64,000 nucleotides of DNA, taken from Halobellus captivus. Lineage in GTDB: Archaea; Halobacteriota; Halobacteria; Halobacteriales; Haloferacaceae. The DNA lies in the NCBI RefSeq assembly GCF_003697845.1, contig NZ_RDQE01000004.1, positions 215,444 to 279,443 on the forward strand. The letters run 5' to 3'. Below the pieces are notes generated by a model, which had not been told where the DNA came from, made no database searches, and saw only the letters and a program-made list of their open reading frames with translations. A program made the translations under genes and the position numbers. Shown one piece after another: positions 43,718-59,053 of this stretch. Position 1 is the first letter of the stretch; each line of letters starts with the position of its first letter.

Positions 43718-44311
43718 ATGGGCGACTCGACGGAGCCGGGTCGAGACGACGGGTTGCCGAAGCGGACTCGGGCCCACCGGGGTGGCGGACACAGCCCGCG
43801 ACGCGGCCCACCGGGACGGGAGACGAGAGCGGCCACGTCGAACTACCGCAACGAGTTCCTGGCCATCGGGAACCGGGGTGGGAGCGAGAAGGACCGGATC
43901 GGGACCCTCCTCGCCGACTTCGGCCGGATCGTCGGTGAGGTCGGGGCCCTCACGCTTCCGGTCATGCTGTACCTGCCGTTCACTCCGGCTCGGGAACCGC
44001 CAGCGCTCTTCGAGACGTGGCTCGTGGCCCTGACGACGATGGTCGTCGTCGCCACGCTGATCAGAAACGGTCTGATCGCTTCACCGCCTCTCACGGACGC
44101 TCCGGGGTGGGCTCGCCTGTTTCCGACGCTGATCCTCCTCAGACTCGTCTACTTCAACGGGACCCTCCTCGCGGCGATCCACGGCGGCGGCGCCGTCGGC
44201 GGCGTAACGGGCGTGACGTCCGCCGGACTGTTGTGGGCGCTCGTCGTGGGCGGAACGGCCACGCTGCTGTTCCCCCGAGTGGTCGACGAGTGGATGGCTC
44301 GGCGGGCGTGA
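43718..44311 (+). CDS. Four-helix membrane protein of unknown function
   Basis: 197 residues. The first 60 are basic and polar (Arg/Gly-rich, unlike the acidic norm of this genome), then four membrane helices from about 75 to 190. The overall shape is similar to small phosphate-starvation (PsiE-like) membrane proteins, but I cannot confirm that. The TATA-like CATTTAACTC at 43687-43696 is 22-31 bases before the ATG at 43718, supporting the long N-terminus as translated. Confidence 0.62.
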   Translation: MGDSTEPGRDDGLPKRTRAHRGGGHSPRRGPPGRETRAATSNYRNEFLAIGNRGGSEKDRIGTLLADFGRIVGEVGALTLPVMLYLPFTPAREPPALFETWLVALTTMVVVATLIRNGLIASPPLTDAPGWARLFPTLILLRLVYFNGTLLAAIHGGGAVGGVTGVTSAGLLWALVVGGTATLLFPRVVDEWMARRA

Positions 44312-44402
44312 CGCGACCGAACCGGCGACGCCGCCCCGTGCCGAGTGAGCGTGGGGGTTCCCCTACGTCGATTCGATGGCGGTCTCGCACACGTCGAACC
44401 AC

Positions 44403-44624
44403 TCAGATGTCTTCCCGGCTGTCGATCTCGCTATAGATGAACCAGGCGATGGTGTACGCGCCGATGAACAGCAGGTAGCCGAACACGAGCCCGACGAGCT
44501 GGCGGGAGCCGAGCCCGCCCGGCAACGTCCGCGAGAGGATCCCGAGCGCCACGGCGAACACGACGAGCGAGAACAGGCCCGAGAGGGTGTACACGCCCAG
44601 ATCGGAGGTGAGACGATCGCGCAC
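44403..44624 (-). CDS. Small two-helix membrane protein
   Basis: 73 residues from a GTG at 44624. Two membrane helices (about 9-30 and 44-65) joined by a short polar loop with TLPGGLGSRQLVG. The minus-strand box TTTATAAG (44652-44645) lies 21-28 bases upstream, so the GTG start is credible for a leaderless message. No family is recognised. It is convergent with the preceding membrane-protein gene and divergent from aroC. Confidence 0.62.
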   Translation of the reverse strand: MRDRLTSDLGVYTLSGLFSLVVFAVALGILSRTLPGGLGSRQLVGLVFGYLLFIGAYTIAWFIYSEIDSREDI

Positions 44625-44769
44625 GCCCTTACCAACGGTATCGGCTTATAAACTCGCGTCGGTCGCGGCGAGGCGGGGCCGGTCGGTGCCCGGAACGGGC
44701 GCGACCGGTCGACCGCTCGGCCCGTTCACGGATTGCAACCCCTATATGCCCCCGGCCACACGTGAGGGT

Positions 44770-45957
44770 ATGAACGGGAACCGGTTCGGTCGCCTCTTTC
44801 AGGTGACCACGTACGGCGAGAGCCACGGCGACGCGATGGGCGTGACCGTCTCGGGCGTGCCCGCGGGCGTCGAACTCGACGAGGAAGCGATCCAGGCGCA
44901 GCTCGACCGACGCAAGCCGGGACAGTCGATGATCACCACCTCGCGGGGCGAGCCCGACGAGGTCGTCGTCAACTCCGGCGTCCAGGACGGCTACACCACC
45001 GGCACCCCGATCGGCATGGTCATCCAGAACAAGGACGCGCGCTCCGGCAAGTACGAGCCGTACGTCACCGCGCCGCGGCCCTCGCACGGCGATTACACCT
45101 ACTCCGCGAAGTTCGGGACGCGGAACTGGGGCGGCGGCGGACGCTCCTCCGCGCGGGAGACCGTGAACTGGGTCGCCGCCGGCGCGGTCGCGGAACAGGT
45201 GCTCGACGCCTCCGACCACGACGTGGAGATCAAAGCCCACGTTAACCGCATCGGCGACGTCGAGGCGGACGACGTGAGCTTCGAGCAGCTCCTCGCCGAA
45301 TCGGAGGGGAACGACGTGCGGTGTGCCGACCCCGAGGCGGCCGCCGAGATGCAGGAGCTGATCGAACGGTACCAGGAGGAGGGCGACTCCATCGGCGGCT
45401 CCATCTACTTCGAGTGCCGGGGCGTCCCGCGCGGGCTGGGCGCGCCGCGGTTCGACGGCTTCCCGGCGCGGCTCGGACGGGCGATGTTCTCCATCCCGGC
45501 GACCACCGGCGTCGAGTTCGGCCTCGGGAAGGACGCGGTCGACGTCGCCGGCAGCGACCGCAACGAGGACTGGACGTTCGACGACGGCGAGTCGTTCGAG
45601 CACGTCGAGAGCGAGGAGGGGGACCCGGTTCCCGTCGGCAACGACCACGGCGGGCTCCAGGGCGGGATCACGACCGGCGAGCCGATCTACGGCGAGGCGA
45701 CGTGGCACGCGCCCACCTCGATCCCCAAGAAGCAGCGCTCCGCGGACTGGGAGACCGGCGAGGAGAAGGAGATCCAGGTCGTCGGACGGCACGACCCCGT
45801 CCTCCCGCCGCGCGCGGTCCCCGTCGTGGAGGCGATGTTGTACTGTACGGTCCTCGACTTCATGCTGCTCGCCGGCCGGATCAATCCCGACCGCGTCGAC
45901 GCGAACCCCGGCCAGTACGACACCGAGTACCATCCGAGTAGCCCGCGTAACGAGTAG
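44770..45957 (+). CDS. aroC: Chorismate synthase
   Basis: 395 residues. Converts 5-enolpyruvylshikimate 3-phosphate to chorismate using reduced FMN that is not consumed. The signatures are TTYGESHGDAMG at the N-terminus, GGGGRSSARETVNWVAAGAV in the middle and DHGGLQGGITTGEPIY near residue 295. The C-terminal MLYCTVLDFMLLAGR is also conserved. The start is the ATG at 44770. With the ADH synthase at 8124 it marks both ends of the aromatic route, though the other shikimate genes are elsewhere. Confidence 0.97.
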   Translation: MNGNRFGRLFQVTTYGESHGDAMGVTVSGVPAGVELDEEAIQAQLDRRKPGQSMITTSRGEPDEVVVNSGVQDGYTTGTPIGMVIQNKDARSGKYEPYVTAPRPSHGDYTYSAKFGTRNWGGGGRSSARETVNWVAAGAVAEQVLDASDHDVEIKAHVNRIGDVEADDVSFEQLLAESEGNDVRCADPEAAAEMQELIERYQEEGDSIGGSIYFECRGVPRGLGAPRFDGFPARLGRAMFSIPATTGVEFGLGKDAVDVAGSDRNEDWTFDDGESFEHVESEEGDPVPVGNDHGGLQGGITTGEPIYGEATWHAPTSIPKKQRSADWETGEEKEIQVVGRHDPVLPPRAVPVVEAMLYCTVLDFMLLAGRINPDRVDANPGQYDTEYHPSSPRNE

Positions 45958-46020
45958 CGAGTCGGGACCGGGACGTTTCTTGGTTCCGGCGCGCGTGACG
46001 CGAGGACGACCGACGGGAGT

Positions 46021-46137
46021 CCTCGCCGCGCGCGAGGGAGCGGCGACCGCGCCGCCGCGCGGATCCGGCGGCGCGGTCGGTGCGAGGCTGGGGAGGGGTG
46101 AGGTGTTGGAGAGGGGTGAGGTGCGGGTGTGGCGGTC
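46021..46137. repeat. Intergenic REP-like element, copy 2, between convergent aroC and ZIP genes
   Basis: Boxes CGCGAGGGAG (46031-46040) and GGCTGGGGAGG (46086-46096) match, in inverted orientation, those of the element at 12930-13215. Between them is a perfect 14-base inverted repeat (46044-46057 with 46066-46079, loop 8). The hairpin sequence differs from that of copy 1 while the pairing is kept. After the second box GTGAGGTG repeats twice. The position between two convergent genes would also suit a two-way terminator. Confidence 0.62.
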
Positions 46138-46142
46138 TTACC

Positions 46143-47012
46143 TTACACTACGACCACCGCGTCGACGACGACCAGCAGCACGAAGCCGACGAGGAAGGCC
46201 GCGGTCGCGGCGTCGGAGTGACCGTGACCGTGCGAGGAGGGGATCATCTCGCGGAAGACGACCGCGAGCATCGCGCCGGCGGCGAACCCGGCGGCGACGG
46301 GGAAGAGTCCGGTCGACAGCGAGACGAGCGAGAAGCCGACCGTCGCGGCGAGGACCTGCGGTATCGTTCCCGAGAGCGCCGTGTACGCCAGCACGCGGAG
46401 GTTCCCCATCCCGGTGTCGGCCATCGGGATCGCGAACGCGAAACCGTCGGGGACGTTCTGGAGCCCGATCACGACAGCCAACACCAGCGCGACCTCCTCG
46501 AGTCCGGAGGCGAACGCCACGCCGATGGCGAGCCCCTCCGGCGCGTTGTGGAGGGTGATCGCCCCGCCGACGAGCAGCGCCCGGCGGAGCGCGGCATCGA
46601 GGATCGCGGCCCTCCCGTCGTCCCCGTCCGAGTCGTCCGAACCGTCGGAGCCGTCGGCTCCCGTCGCCGTTCCTTTTCCTACCATGCCCGCGGCGTCCGC
46701 ACGGGTCGCGCCCCCCTCCGCGCGCCACCCGCGATAGCGGGCGTGGAGGTGCGGGATGAGCCGGTTTCCCGCGAGCAGTCCGGTCCCGCCGACGAGGAGC
46801 CCGAAGAGCACCGCCTCGAGACTTCCCTCCTCGGTCCCGGGGAGGATCAGCCCGAACACGCTGGCGGCGACCATCAACCCCGCGGCCAGACCGAGGGCGG
46901 CGTCGTACGTCCGGTGGCTCACGCGGCCCCGGACGAACACCGGAAGCGCGCCGAGGCCGGTCACGAGCCCGGTCGCGCCGGCGATGCCGATCACGGTCGG
47001 CAGCGTCGTCAT
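46143..47012 (-). CDS. ZIP-family metal transporter
   Basis: 289 residues with about eight membrane helices. The metal-binding helix has GGAITLHNAPEGLAIGVAFA, and helix V has VVIGLQNVPDGFAFAIPM; both carry the conserved His/Asn-Pro signature of ZIP proteins. A polar acidic loop with DGSDGSDDSDGDDG lies between helices III and IV, where ZIP proteins often have a His loop, here without His. It brings in zinc or another divalent ion. Start at the ATG at 47012, past a longer in-frame run. Confidence 0.9.
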   Translation of the reverse strand: MTTLPTVIGIAGATGLVTGLGALPVFVRGRVSHRTYDAALGLAAGLMVAASVFGLILPGTEEGSLEAVLFGLLVGGTGLLAGNRLIPHLHARYRGWRAEGGATRADAAGMVGKGTATGADGSDGSDDSDGDDGRAAILDAALRRALLVGGAITLHNAPEGLAIGVAFASGLEEVALVLAVVIGLQNVPDGFAFAIPMADTGMGNLRVLAYTALSGTIPQVLAATVGFSLVSLSTGLFPVAAGFAAGAMLAVVFREMIPSSHGHGHSDAATAAFLVGFVLLVVVDAVVVV

Positions 47013-47105
47013 GGAAGGGCCTACCGACGAAGGTGGGATAAAACCGTCCACCTCGGCTCCGATTCCAGCGCGACCGACGTCGAACGCTCCCGCGACGCTT
47101 GAGTC

Positions 47106-52961
<5,856 letters not shown>

Positions 52962-53044
52962 GTTTCCCTCGATCCCGGACCCGATCGAAGACGGGGGACG
53001 TTCAGGAAAGTTACTTACTGTCCCCGCGGGAACGGTCCGTAGAG

Positions 53045-55126
53045 ATGGACGAGTACGAGGGGATATCCGAGGTAGTCCACGAGCCCGATCCCGAGTTCGC
53101 GGAGTCGACGAACGTCGCCGCGTTCATGCGGGAGTACGGGATCGACGACTACGAGGAACTGATCGCGCGGACGACCTCGGACGTCCCGGGCGAACCCGAG
53201 TCCGGCATCGACTGGTTCTGGGACGAGATCGTCGACTACCTCGACATCGACTTCTATACCGACTACGACGCGGTCCGAAACGGCGCGGATCGGAGCGCCG
53301 CGGGCGACCGGACGCGGTCCGGTGACGGCCGAACCGGTCCGCAGTTCACCGACTGGTATCCCGGCGGCGAGATCAACGTCGCCCACAACGTCGTCGACCG
53401 CCACGCCGCCGTCGACTCGCCGAACCGGAACCGCGTCGCGCTGATCTGGGAGGGAGAGCCCGGCGACGTCCGGGAGGTCACCTTCCACGAGCTGCACCGC
53501 GAGAGCAACCGCGTCGCCAACTACCTCGAGTCGGTCGGGGTCGGGACCGGCGACACGGTCGGGCTGTACATGCCGATGGTTCCGGAGGTGGTCTCGATCC
53601 TCTACGGCTGTCTGAAGGTCGGGGCGATCGTCGTCCCGATCTTCTCGGGATTCGGCCGGGAGGCGACCGCGACGCGGATCGACGACGCCGAGCCGAGCGT
53701 GCTCTTCACCGGCGACGGGTTCTACCGGCGCGGGAGCGAGGTCCGGCTGAAGGCGACCGCGGACGCCGCGATCGACGACGCCGGCCACGTCGACCACACG
53801 GTCGTGTACGACCGGCTCGGGGGGACGCCGGACGGCGACGGGAACGACGGCGACGACTCGGGTGACGTCGACCCGGTCCCGTGGGACGACGACCGCGACG
53901 TGACGTGGCGCGAGGCGGTCGGGTCGCGGCCCTCGACGTACGACACCAAACGGCTTCCGAGCGACCGGGAGTCGATGCTGCTCTACTCCTCGGGAACGAC
54001 CGGGACGCCGAAGGGGATCGTCCACACCCACGCCGGCGTTCTCACGCAGTGTGCCAAGGAGATCCACTTCGGCTTCGACCAGAAGCCCGCCGACCGCTTC
54101 TTCTGGGTCTCCGACATCGGCTGGATGATGGGACCGTGGACGCTGATCGGCAACCACGCCTTCGGCGGGACGGTGGTGATGTACGAGGGCGCGCCGGACC
54201 ATCCCGAGCCCGACCGGTTCTGGGAGCTGATCGATCGCCACGGGATCACCCAGTTCGGCATCTCGCCGACGGCGATCCGGGCGCTCCGCAAGCACGGCGA
54301 CGAGTGGGTCGAGGGCCACGACCTCTCCTCGCTCCGGATCCTGGGCTCCACGGGCGAGCCGTGGGACCCCGAGTCGTGGAACTGGTTCCACGGGACCGTC
54401 GGGGGCGGCGAGTGTCCGATCATCAACATCTCCGGGGGGACGGAGATCTGCGGCTGTTTCCTGATGCCGATGCCGAACCAGCCGCTGAAGCCGTGTACCC
54501 TCGGCGGGCCGGGGTTGGGGATGGCCGTCGACATCGTCGACGAGGCGGGCGAGTCCGTCCGCGAAAACAACGAGCGGGGCTATCTGGTCGCGCGCGACTC
54601 GTGTCCGTCGATGACGAAGAGCCTCTGGTCGGGCGACGAGCGCTACCTGGAGGAGTACTGGTCGACGTGGCCCGACCTCTGGGACCACGGCGACTTCGCC
54701 CAGAAGGACGAGGACGGCTTCTGGTTCCTCCACGGCCGTGCCGACGACGCGCTCAACGTCGCCGGCCGGAAGGTCGGTCCCGCCGAGATAGAGGGAGTTC
54801 TCATCGACCACGACGCCGTCAACCAGGCCGCCGCGGTCGGCGTTCCGGACGAGACGACGGGGACCGCCGTCGTCGCCTACGTCGTGCTCGAGCCGGACGT
54901 GGAGCCGAGCGAGGAACTCCGCGAGGAGCTCCGCGAGCTGGTCGGCGAGGAACACGGCAAGCCGTTCCGTCCGCGCGAGCTTCTGTTCGTCGACGCCTTC
55001 CCAAAGACCCAGTCGGGGAAGATCATCCGGCGGGCGATCGGGTCCGTCTACCGGGGCGAGGACCCCGGCGACCTCTCCTCGATGGAGAACCCGGAGGCGC
55101 TCGAGGACCTGCGCGACCCGGCCTGA
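53045..55126 (+). CDS. Acyl-CoA synthetase (AMP-forming), propionyl/acetyl type
   Basis: 693 residues. Motifs: YSSGTTGTPKGIVH (P-loop), NISGGTEICGCFL, YLVARDSCPSMTKSLW, DHGDFAQKDEDGFW (hinge region) and KTQSGKIIRR (C-terminal catalytic Lys). The pocket motif differs from the canonical acetate enzyme at 1766-3727 (Ile-Ser-Gly-Gly instead of Trp-Trp), so a different acyl group is likely, such as propionate or branched-chain acids. It carries an acidic insert near residues 260-285. It has no pathway neighbour. Start at the ATG at 53045. Confidence 0.87.
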   Translation: MDEYEGISEVVHEPDPEFAESTNVAAFMREYGIDDYEELIARTTSDVPGEPESGIDWFWDEIVDYLDIDFYTDYDAVRNGADRSAAGDRTRSGDGRTGPQFTDWYPGGEINVAHNVVDRHAAVDSPNRNRVALIWEGEPGDVREVTFHELHRESNRVANYLESVGVGTGDTVGLYMPMVPEVVSILYGCLKVGAIVVPIFSGFGREATATRIDDAEPSVLFTGDGFYRRGSEVRLKATADAAIDDAGHVDHTVVYDRLGGTPDGDGNDGDDSGDVDPVPWDDDRDVTWREAVGSRPSTYDTKRLPSDRESMLLYSSGTTGTPKGIVHTHAGVLTQCAKEIHFGFDQKPADRFFWVSDIGWMMGPWTLIGNHAFGGTVVMYEGAPDHPEPDRFWELIDRHGITQFGISPTAIRALRKHGDEWVEGHDLSSLRILGSTGEPWDPESWNWFHGTVGGGECPIINISGGTEICGCFLMPMPNQPLKPCTLGGPGLGMAVDIVDEAGESVRENNERGYLVARDSCPSMTKSLWSGDERYLEEYWSTWPDLWDHGDFAQKDEDGFWFLHGRADDALNVAGRKVGPAEIEGVLIDHDAVNQAAAVGVPDETTGTAVVAYVVLEPDVEPSEELREELRELVGEEHGKPFRPRELLFVDAFPKTQSGKIIRRAIGSVYRGEDPGDLSSMENPEALEDLRDPA

Positions 55127-55171
55127 GGATCGCTTCGTCGGACGGGGCGGGTCCCGTCACTCTCCGTCGCC

Positions 55172-55639
55172 TCACGCCGCCTCCGACACCGCCTCGTCGA
55201 GGGCGGCGTAGTCGGGCTCCAGGCCCGAACGCTCCGCGAGCCAGCGGTAGGTCACGGTCCCGTCCGCGTCGATCACGAAGACGGCGCGCCGTGCGACGGT
55301 CTCGACGCCGTAGTGCTCGAAGTCCTCGATGACGTCGTAGGCCTCGATCGCGTGGTGGTCCGGGTCGCCGACGAGTCCGAACGGGAGGTCGTACTGAGCG
55401 CGGTACGCCGCGAGCGCGTGCGGGAGGTCGGTGCTCACGCCGAGGAGGGTACAGTCGTCGCGGTCGAATCCGTCCCGGAGCGCCTCCATCTCGTCGGTAC
55501 ACGTGTTCGAGAACGCGGCCGGGAAGAAGGCGAGCACCACGGGGTCGTCGCCGAGGTGGTCCGAGAGCCGGAACGGCTCCATGTCGTCGGTCACGAGCGA
55601 AGCGGTGAAATCGGGTGCGTCGTCGCCTACGTCGACCAT
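55172..55639 (-). CDS. Peroxiredoxin (AhpC/TSA family)
   Basis: 155 residues. The peroxidatic Cys lies in FPAAFSNTCTDEMEALRDG, and a second Cys (FDRDDCTLLGVSTD) could resolve it. The C-terminal RAVFVIDADGTVTYRWLA is typical of the AhpC/TSA fold. It reduces peroxides with thiol electrons. The ATG is at 55639. It lies on the other strand, convergent with the acyl-CoA synthetase gene. Confidence 0.93.
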   Translation of the reverse strand: MVDVGDDAPDFTASLVTDDMEPFRLSDHLGDDPVVLAFFPAAFSNTCTDEMEALRDGFDRDDCTLLGVSTDLPHALAAYRAQYDLPFGLVGDPDHHAIEAYDVIEDFEHYGVETVARRAVFVIDADGTVTYRWLAERSGLEPDYAALDEAVSEAA

Positions 55640-55749
55640 ACGAACGCGTCGGAGGCCGGGCGTATCACGGTTTCGACCGGCGACGCCACGTCCGAACTGC
55701 CGATGTGATCGAACGACACACCTATGTGAACCGAACGAAACAGCCGGAC

Positions 55750-56949
55750 ATGGCCATCGGAAGCGTCGTCTCGGGCGTCCTCGGAGGAAAGCTCCGGATC
55801 GCCCTGGTCGGGTTGCTCGTCGTCGGGGCGGCCGTGGGCGGGGCGTTCGCCCTCGGGATACTCGGCGTCCCGAGCGTCGCCGCGATCGGCAACACGTTCG
55901 GCGACGTGACGAACGAGACGACGACGATCGAGACCGACCTGGTCGTCTCGAACCCCAATCCCGTCGGGGCGACCTTCGACGACGTCGCGGTGAACTACAC
56001 GGTGTCGATGAACGGGATCGAGATGGCGCGCGGCGACCGCCAGGGGGTCGGGATCGCCGCCGGCAACTCGACGATCGAACTCGAGACAGCGATGCGAAAC
56101 GACGCGATCCCGCCGTGGTGGACGAGCCACGTCCGGAACGGGGAACGGACGGAGATCGTCGTCGACGCGACGGTCGCCTCCGGACGGCTCGGCCGGAGCG
56201 TGGACTTCAGCCGGAGCCACGAGATCGAGACCGACCTCGTCGGCGCGTTCGAGTCCTCCGAGACGCGTCCGGTGAACGCGAGCAGCGCTCTCGTGGACGA
56301 TCCGGTCCTCTACGTCAACGAGACCCGCGGCGGATGGGGAACGGTCAGCGAGCGGGAGACGCCGATCGAGATGGAGTTCGACGTGTACAACCCCAACCTC
56401 GAGCCGTACGTGGTCAGTCGGATCGGGTACGACATCACGATGAACGGCGTCGAGATGGGCAGCGGCGAGACGGACTCCGAGACGGTCATCCCGTCATACG
56501 GCTCCGAGACCGTACCGATCACGACGGTTCTCGAAAACGAACGACTCGACGATTGGTGGGTGACCCACCTCGACGAGGCGACGAACGGCCACCAGCGGAG
56601 CGAGCTCCGGATCGAGTTCTACGCGGTGATCGAGTTCCCGACCGGCGACCGGGTGACCGTCCCGCTCGACGAGTTGACCTACGAGGAGACCGTCGAGACC
56701 GACCTCTTCGACGAGGGTAACGACGTTCGCGACGGCTCGGGCTCCGGAGACGGCGACGCGGACGACGGTGGCGACGGAAGCGAGACCGATGGAAGCGGAA
56801 CCGACGGAGACGACGGTGACACGAGCGGACCGGAGGACGACTCCAATACCGACGACGGCTCAGGCACCGACTCCGCCACTGACGACGATTCCGGCACCGA
56901 CGGCGGGAACGAGAGCGACGACGATGACGACGGGATCGTTCCCCTGTGA
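55750..56949 (+). CDS. LEA14-like membrane-anchored protein (two WHy-type repeats)
   Basis: 399 residues. One membrane helix (about 16-40) is followed by two similar beta-sandwich domains: residues 50-170 (LVVSNPNPVGATFDDVAVNY, ATVASGRLGRSVDF) and 195-310 (DVYNPNLEPYVVSRIGYDI, EFYAVIEFPTGDRV). NPNP/NPNL motifs are characteristic of the LEA type 2 / WHy fold. The last 75 residues are an Asp/Gly/Thr/Ser-rich disordered tail. Outside the cell it could protect surface proteins against dehydration, but its role is unknown. Confidence 0.82.
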   Translation: MAIGSVVSGVLGGKLRIALVGLLVVGAAVGGAFALGILGVPSVAAIGNTFGDVTNETTTIETDLVVSNPNPVGATFDDVAVNYTVSMNGIEMARGDRQGVGIAAGNSTIELETAMRNDAIPPWWTSHVRNGERTEIVVDATVASGRLGRSVDFSRSHEIETDLVGAFESSETRPVNASSALVDDPVLYVNETRGGWGTVSERETPIEMEFDVYNPNLEPYVVSRIGYDITMNGVEMGSGETDSETVIPSYGSETVPITTVLENERLDDWWVTHLDEATNGHQRSELRIEFYAVIEFPTGDRVTVPLDELTYEETVETDLFDEGNDVRDGSGSGDGDADDGGDGSETDGSGTDGDDGDTSGPEDDSNTDDGSGTDSATDDDSGTDGGNESDDDDDGIVPL

Positions 56950-57119
56950 GCACGAACGACGCGCCGCGTCGGTTGAACTCGTCGTAACCCCCGTGGATGC
57001 TCGTTCCCCGGCGAGGGAGATCGGGAAAACCATCGACTCGGGACGGTCACGCGGCGCTCCGTCGCCGGCTGACTCGTCCAAAAAGACTATAATCGCCACA
57101 GGGCTACCCACGTATAGAA

Positions 57120-57398
57120 ATGGTGAACGCGATTCCACTGATCGGCGGCATTCCGGCGGGCCCGGAGCTCCTCATCATCCTGCTCGTGTTGGTTCTCTTG
57201 TTCGGCGCGAACAAGATCCCGAAGCTCGCCCGGTCGACGGGACAGGCGATGGGCGAGTTCAAGAAGGGCCGTGAGGAGGTCGAGGACGAACTGAAACAGA
57301 TGCAGGAGGGCGACCTGGACACGGACGCCGACACGACGACGGAGACGGCCGACGACGACGAGGAGGAGCTCGAAACCGAGAAGGAATCGAGCGCGTAG
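57120..57398 (+). CDS. tatA: Sec-independent protein translocase subunit TatA
   Basis: 92 residues. One membrane helix (about 12-30, PAGPELLIILLVLVLLFG) is followed by the TatA hinge GANKIPKLARSTGQAMGEFKKG and an amphipathic helix, then a halophile acidic tail. TatA forms the pore of the Tat system, the main export route for folded proteins in haloarchaea and the expected route for the three halocyanins of this window. TatC is not nearby. A TATA-like box at about 57087-57095 (GACTATAAT) precedes the ATG at 57120. Confidence 0.95.
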   Translation: MVNAIPLIGGIPAGPELLIILLVLVLLFGANKIPKLARSTGQAMGEFKKGREEVEDELKQMQEGDLDTDADTTTETADDDEEELETEKESSA

Positions 57399-57455
57399 CC
57401 GGCGACGGCGCCTCCAGAGATCCCCGCTCGATCATCCGTTTTTCCTCCCCGCCTC

Positions 57456-57528
57456 GGGCACGTGGCCTAGTGGACAGGGCGAGGGGTTCCTAACTCCTCG
57501 ATCGCGGGTTCGAATCCCGCCGTGCCCG
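57456..57528 (+). tRNA. tRNA-Arg (anticodon CCU)
   Basis: The 73 bases fold as a complete cloverleaf: acceptor GGGCACG pairs with CGTGCCC; the anticodon arm AGGGG/CTCCT encloses the loop TTCCTAA with anticodon CCT; the T arm GCGGG/CCCGC has loop TTCGAAT; discriminator G at 57528. It reads AGG. No intron, and no CCA is encoded. Immediately upstream is the tatA gene, downstream the helicase gene. Confidence 0.95.
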
Positions 57529-57572
57529 TTCCTCGCTCGTTCAACGGCCGCCGGACGACACTCCGTATCGGT

Positions 57573-59003
57573 TCACCGACGACGACTCGCGACCCGCTCC
57601 TCCGCCGTCTCCTCCGAGACGAGCTCGTAGAGTATCGCGCGGCCGTCGTCCTCCTTCGGTCGGAGGACTCGTCCGAGTCGCTGGGTGAACTCCCGCTCGC
57701 TGCCGGAGCCGGAGAGGACGACCGCGACGTTCGCGTCGGGGACGTCGACCCCCTCGTCGAGGACGTTCGCGGCGACCACCCGACCGTAGGTGCCCTCACG
57801 GAACCGTTCGAGTATCTCGCGGCGTTCGGCCGCACCCGTCTCCGCCGTGATGGCCGGTATCAGGAATCGCTCGGAGATCCGGTAGACGAGCTCGGTGTGT
57901 GCGGTGAAGACGATGACCCGGTCGTCGCGGTGGCGCTCGAGGAGGTCCGCGAGCCGCTCGAGTTTCCGGTCGGCGTTCATCATGACCTCGCGGGCGGCGG
58001 ACTTCGCGAGCAGCGCCTCCCGCGCCCGCGGGTCGTTGCCCGAGCGCATCACCAGCTTCCGATAGTCCTCGCCGCTCGTGAACGTGATCCCGGCCTCGCG
58101 GACGTACTCGAGGAAGGTGCCCTGCTTCTCGTCGTATCGCTCGCGCTCCTCGGGCGTCAGCTCCACCTCGATCCGCCGGATGTCGTAGGGTGCGAGGTGC
58201 TCGCCGGCGAGGTCGTCGACGTCGAGCGCGTAGACGCGGTCGCCGACGAGCTCTGCAACCGTCTCGTGGGCTCCGTCGGGCCGCTCGAACGTCGCGGTGA
58301 GCCCGAGTCGCGCGGGCGCGGCGAGCAGGCGGGCGACGTCCCGATACCCCTCGCCGCCGAGGTGGTGGACCTCGTCGAAGACGACGAGGCCGAACGCGTC
58401 GCCGACGTCCTCGGCTTTGAGGTACGCGGAGTCGTACGTCGACACCGTGATCGGCTCCCGACGCTGTTCGCCGCCGCCGAACCGCCCGATCGGCACGTCG
58501 AACTCCGTCTCCAGTTCGCGTTGCCACTGCTCGAGGAGGTCGACCGTGGGAACGACGACGAGCGCCGGGACGCCGAGATCGACCATCGCGCGGATCGCGA
58601 TCACGGTCTTGCCCGCCCCCGTCGGGAGCTCCAGGACGCCCCGGTCGTCGGCGTCGTGCCACGCCGCGAGCGCCTCGGCCTGATACTCCCGGAGGTCGTA
58701 GTCGGTCGAGAGCGACAGGCCGGGACCGCCCCCCTCGGCTTCGCTCTCCGCCGATGACTCCCACGTGGGGACCCGGTCGTCGATCGAGATCCCGGCGACC
58801 TCGAGCGCCCGGCGGATCGCCGCGTAGCGGTACGCGGGGGCCCGGCCCGTTCCCGAACGGGGGTCGGTCTCGACGCCCGGCAGCGGCGGGAGCGTGGGTG
58901 CGTCGCGGTCGGCGTTGCGGTCGGCGTCGTCGTCGCTGCCGCGTCCACCGGGATCGGCGTCGACCCGGATCGTCCCGTTCTCGTACGACAGCCGGACCGT
59001 CAT
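57573..59003 (-). CDS. XPB-like superfamily 2 DNA helicase
   Basis: 476 residues. Motif I is LELPTGAGKTVIAI, motif II VVFDEVHH (DEVH box), motif III GLTATFERPDG, motif VI FTQRLGRVLRPKEDDG. The order and spacing match archaeal XPB (Rad25) helicases, which may act in nucleotide excision repair with Bax1 nuclease, not seen here. The 90-residue N-terminal domain (with a DDDADRNADRD run) is typical of the group. It takes part in DNA repair; partner unknown. Divergent from the esterase gene. Confidence 0.92.
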   Translation of the reverse strand: MTVRLSYENGTIRVDADPGGRGSDDDADRNADRDAPTLPPLPGVETDPRSGTGRAPAYRYAAIRRALEVAGISIDDRVPTWESSAESEAEGGGPGLSLSTDYDLREYQAEALAAWHDADDRGVLELPTGAGKTVIAIRAMVDLGVPALVVVPTVDLLEQWQRELETEFDVPIGRFGGGEQRREPITVSTYDSAYLKAEDVGDAFGLVVFDEVHHLGGEGYRDVARLLAAPARLGLTATFERPDGAHETVAELVGDRVYALDVDDLAGEHLAPYDIRRIEVELTPEERERYDEKQGTFLEYVREAGITFTSGEDYRKLVMRSGNDPRAREALLAKSAAREVMMNADRKLERLADLLERHRDDRVIVFTAHTELVYRISERFLIPAITAETGAAERREILERFREGTYGRVVAANVLDEGVDVPDANVAVVLSGSGSEREFTQRLGRVLRPKEDDGRAILYELVSEETAEERVASRRR

Positions 59004-59053
59004 CGGTCGGAGTTACCGACCGACTGATAAAGGACCACCGCCTCGGACCGTCC

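Noticed and set aside
57456..57528. tRNA-Arg as an integration (att) site
   Set aside because: No integrase gene, no repeat of the tRNA 3' end and no change of base composition next to it within the window.
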